From Guptibacillus hwajinpoensis (lineage in GTDB: Bacteria; Bacillota; Bacilli; Bacillales; Guptibacillaceae): a stretch of DNA of 64,000 nt. A program made the position numbers and the translations under genes. The notes below the pieces were generated by a model, which did not search any database, was not told the origin of the DNA, and was given only the letters and a program-made list of their open reading frames with translations. Numbering within the stretch: position 1 is the stretch's first letter; every line of letters begins with the position of its first letter. This document shows, piece after piece, positions 62,696-64,000 of this stretch. The stretch spans positions 593,466-657,465 of the forward strand of contig NZ_LELK01000001.1 in assembly GCF_001039475.1 (NCBI RefSeq). Direction: 5' to 3'.

Positions 62696-63865
62696 ATGAC
62701 TAATATCGGAAATGATGTTCAATTTAATATTTATAAACAGATGCACTCTCCAGATCCAAATCGTCTTCCTACGCAGTTTGAAGAATGGCAAAAGCAAGCA
62801 AGAGAAATTCTTGAAGATGGACCGTACGAGTATGTTGCTGGTGGGTCTGGTGGTGAAGATACCGTTCAATCGAATAGAGAGGCTTTTAAGCGATGGAATA
62901 TCTTACCCCGTGTATTTAGAAATGTGGAAGATCGCAATTTAAAACTCGGGTTATTTGGTGACATGCTACCTTCACCAGTTATGATTGCTCCAATTGGGGT
63001 ACAATCTATTATTCATAAAGAAGGGGAACTTGCTACGGCTAGAGCTGCTGCTTCAATGGGAGTACCTTATATTGCGAGCTCTGCTTCAACGTATTCGATG
63101 GAAGAAATTGCAGAAGTAATGGGAGATGCACCAAAGTGGTTCCAACTTTATTGGAGTAGTGAACCTTCTATAGCAAAAAGTTTTGTAGAACGTGCTGAAC
63201 ATGCTGGGTATACCGCGATCGTTGTTACACTTGACACACCAATGATGGCATGGAGGGAATTAGATCTTAAAAATGTTTATTTGCCATTTCTAATTGGAGA
63301 AGGTATTGGCAATTACCTAACAGATCCTGCATTTCGAGCAGGGCTCCGCGTTCCCCCAGAAGAAGATTCAATGGGCGCGATTATGCACTGGACACGAGTA
63401 TTTGGTCATGCAGGATTAACATGGGAAGATCTTGCTGAGCTCAAAACCTATACTTCTCTGCCTATTATTTTAAAAGGCATTCTTCATCCGGAAGATGCGA
63501 AGCTTGCTTTGAAATATGGTGCTGATGGGATCATCGTTTCAAACCATGGTGGACGCCAGGTAGATGGTGCCATCGCTGCTCTTGATGCATTACCTGCTAT
63601 AGTTGAAGCCACGAATAACCAAGTCCCTGTTCTAATGGATAGCGGAATTCGTCGTGGAGCTGATATTTTTAAAGCACTCGCTCTTGGAGCAAAAGCGGTT
63701 CTCATCGGAAGACCATGCATGTATGGGCTTGCTGTAGCGGGTGAAACAGGGGTAAGACAAGTGATGAACAACCTACTTGCAGACTTTGATTTAACAATGG
63801 CTCTATCAGGTTGTCGCGACTTGAATGAAGTAAATAAAGGCATGATTCTTCCAGCAGATCGCTAA
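62696..63865 (+). CDS. Lactate 2-monooxygenase / FMN-dependent 2-hydroxyacid oxidase
   Basis: 389 residues. FMN-binding alpha/beta barrel: DGPYEYVAGGSGGEDTVQSN (about 41-60), PVMIAPIGVQSIIHKEGE, KWFQLYW (about 142-148), GYTAIVVTLDTPMMAWRELDLKN (about 166-188), LKGILHPEDAKLA (active Lys), GADGIIVSNHGGRQVDGA (catalytic His, about 274-292) and DSGIRRGADIFKALALGAKAVLIGRP. Converts lactate to acetate and CO2 in the monooxygenase branch, or lactate to pyruvate with H2O2 in the oxidase branch. Monocistronic with AAGGAGG site and its own terminator. Confidence 0.9.
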   Translation: MTNIGNDVQFNIYKQMHSPDPNRLPTQFEEWQKQAREILEDGPYEYVAGGSGGEDTVQSNREAFKRWNILPRVFRNVEDRNLKLGLFGDMLPSPVMIAPIGVQSIIHKEGELATARAAASMGVPYIASSASTYSMEEIAEVMGDAPKWFQLYWSSEPSIAKSFVERAEHAGYTAIVVTLDTPMMAWRELDLKNVYLPFLIGEGIGNYLTDPAFRAGLRVPPEEDSMGAIMHWTRVFGHAGLTWEDLAELKTYTSLPIILKGILHPEDAKLALKYGADGIIVSNHGGRQVDGAIAALDALPAIVEATNNQVPVLMDSGIRRGADIFKALALGAKAVLIGRPCMYGLAVAGETGVRQVMNNLLADFDLTMALSGCRDLNEVNKGMILPADR

Positions 63866-63920
63866 ATGCAAAATAATAGAAAGTAGATTATCGAAACGTC
63901 ATTTAGTAATATTGACCAGC

Positions 63921-63952
63921 AAAAAGCCACACAAATGGTTGTGTGGCTTTTT
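63921..63952 (+). terminator. Terminator after the lactate monooxygenase gene
   Basis: AAAAAGCCACACAA-ATGG-TTGTGTGGCTTTTT, perfect 14-bp arms with a T-run. Confidence 0.9.
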
Positions 63953-64000
63953 GACGTTTATTAAATCCCAGAAGCTTTTTATAATATGCATCGTATTCCG

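Noticed and set aside
1-64000. tRNA, rRNA, CRISPR and IS elements
   Set aside because: Looked for cloverleaf-like sequence, repeated spacers and transposase motifs by eye; none was seen. A covariance search could still find a small RNA.

Overview
The window reads as chromosome of an aerobic, low-GC (about 40%) Gram-positive Bacillaceae. Evidence: strong AAGGAGG-type ribosome binding sites, frequent GTG/TTG starts, T-tailed hairpin terminators, and familiar Bacillus sets (lutABC, ktrAB, YuaG-like flotillin, YunD-like nucleotidase, AraM-type glycerol-1-phosphate dehydrogenase). A marine or alkaliphilic Bacillus relative such as Pseudalkalibacillus is a guess, not shown by the sequence.

1-15.4 kb is a carbohydrate island. 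On the minus strand a UTRA-type GntR regulator precedes an operon encoding a class II aldolase, a LacC-type PfkB kinase, an AgaS-like SIS protein, an atypical ROK kinase, a GH88 unsaturated uronyl hydrolase, a KdgF-like cupin, a heparinase II/III-type lyase and a DUF4091/GH123 protein. Together they suggest intracellular breakdown of a uronate/N-acetylgalactosamine polymer (chondroitin-like or teichuronic-acid-like) through tagatose phosphates, using a kinase rather than a PTS. A second minus-strand run (FAD oxidoreductase, two LplB/YtcP-type permeases, a Gfo/Idh/MocA protein cut by the window edge) lies beyond a divergent AraC regulator.

15.6-30.3 kb is a 2-hydroxyacid island: LldP-type permease, FAH-family protein, glycolate oxidase GlcD/GlcF/GlcE with a FadR-type regulator, malate synthase G with a divergent LysR regulator, then lutABC with its own FadR-type regulator. 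Glycolate would go to glyoxylate and malate, and lactate to pyruvate. Another GlcD-like oxidase (37.8 kb) and a lactate 2-monooxygenase (62.7 kb) extend the theme.

30.4-31.0 kb holds the most striking item: an OsmC-family gene with an in-frame TGA exactly at the usual first redox cysteine. Ninety more sense codons of OsmC sequence follow, and a 7-bp GC stem with a UGGAG loop starts 18 nt after the TGA. This fits a selenocysteine-containing OsmC protein with a bacterial SECIS element.

31-44 kb carries a SRPBCC protein, a repeat protein, an amine-oxidase-type flavoprotein, acyl-CoA catabolism genes in two clusters (thiolase/ACAD/HBD and MaoC pair/ACAD, the latter with a TetR-like palindrome), a flotillin and a CAP lipoprotein. 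44-59 kb is mostly housekeeping: PEP carboxylase, KtrAB, MBL hydrolase, histidine phosphatase, APH-type kinase, DinG-like helicase, LLM oxidoreductase, threonine deaminase, a HAD phosphatase/G1P dehydrogenase pair and tryptophan 2,3-dioxygenase. 59.3-60.6 kb has a catalytic-domain-only tyrosine recombinase next to a 12-6-12 inverted repeat and extra half-sites. The end holds a frameshifted VOC gene, a YunD-like phosphatase and lactate monooxygenase. No tRNA, rRNA, CRISPR array or IS element was seen.
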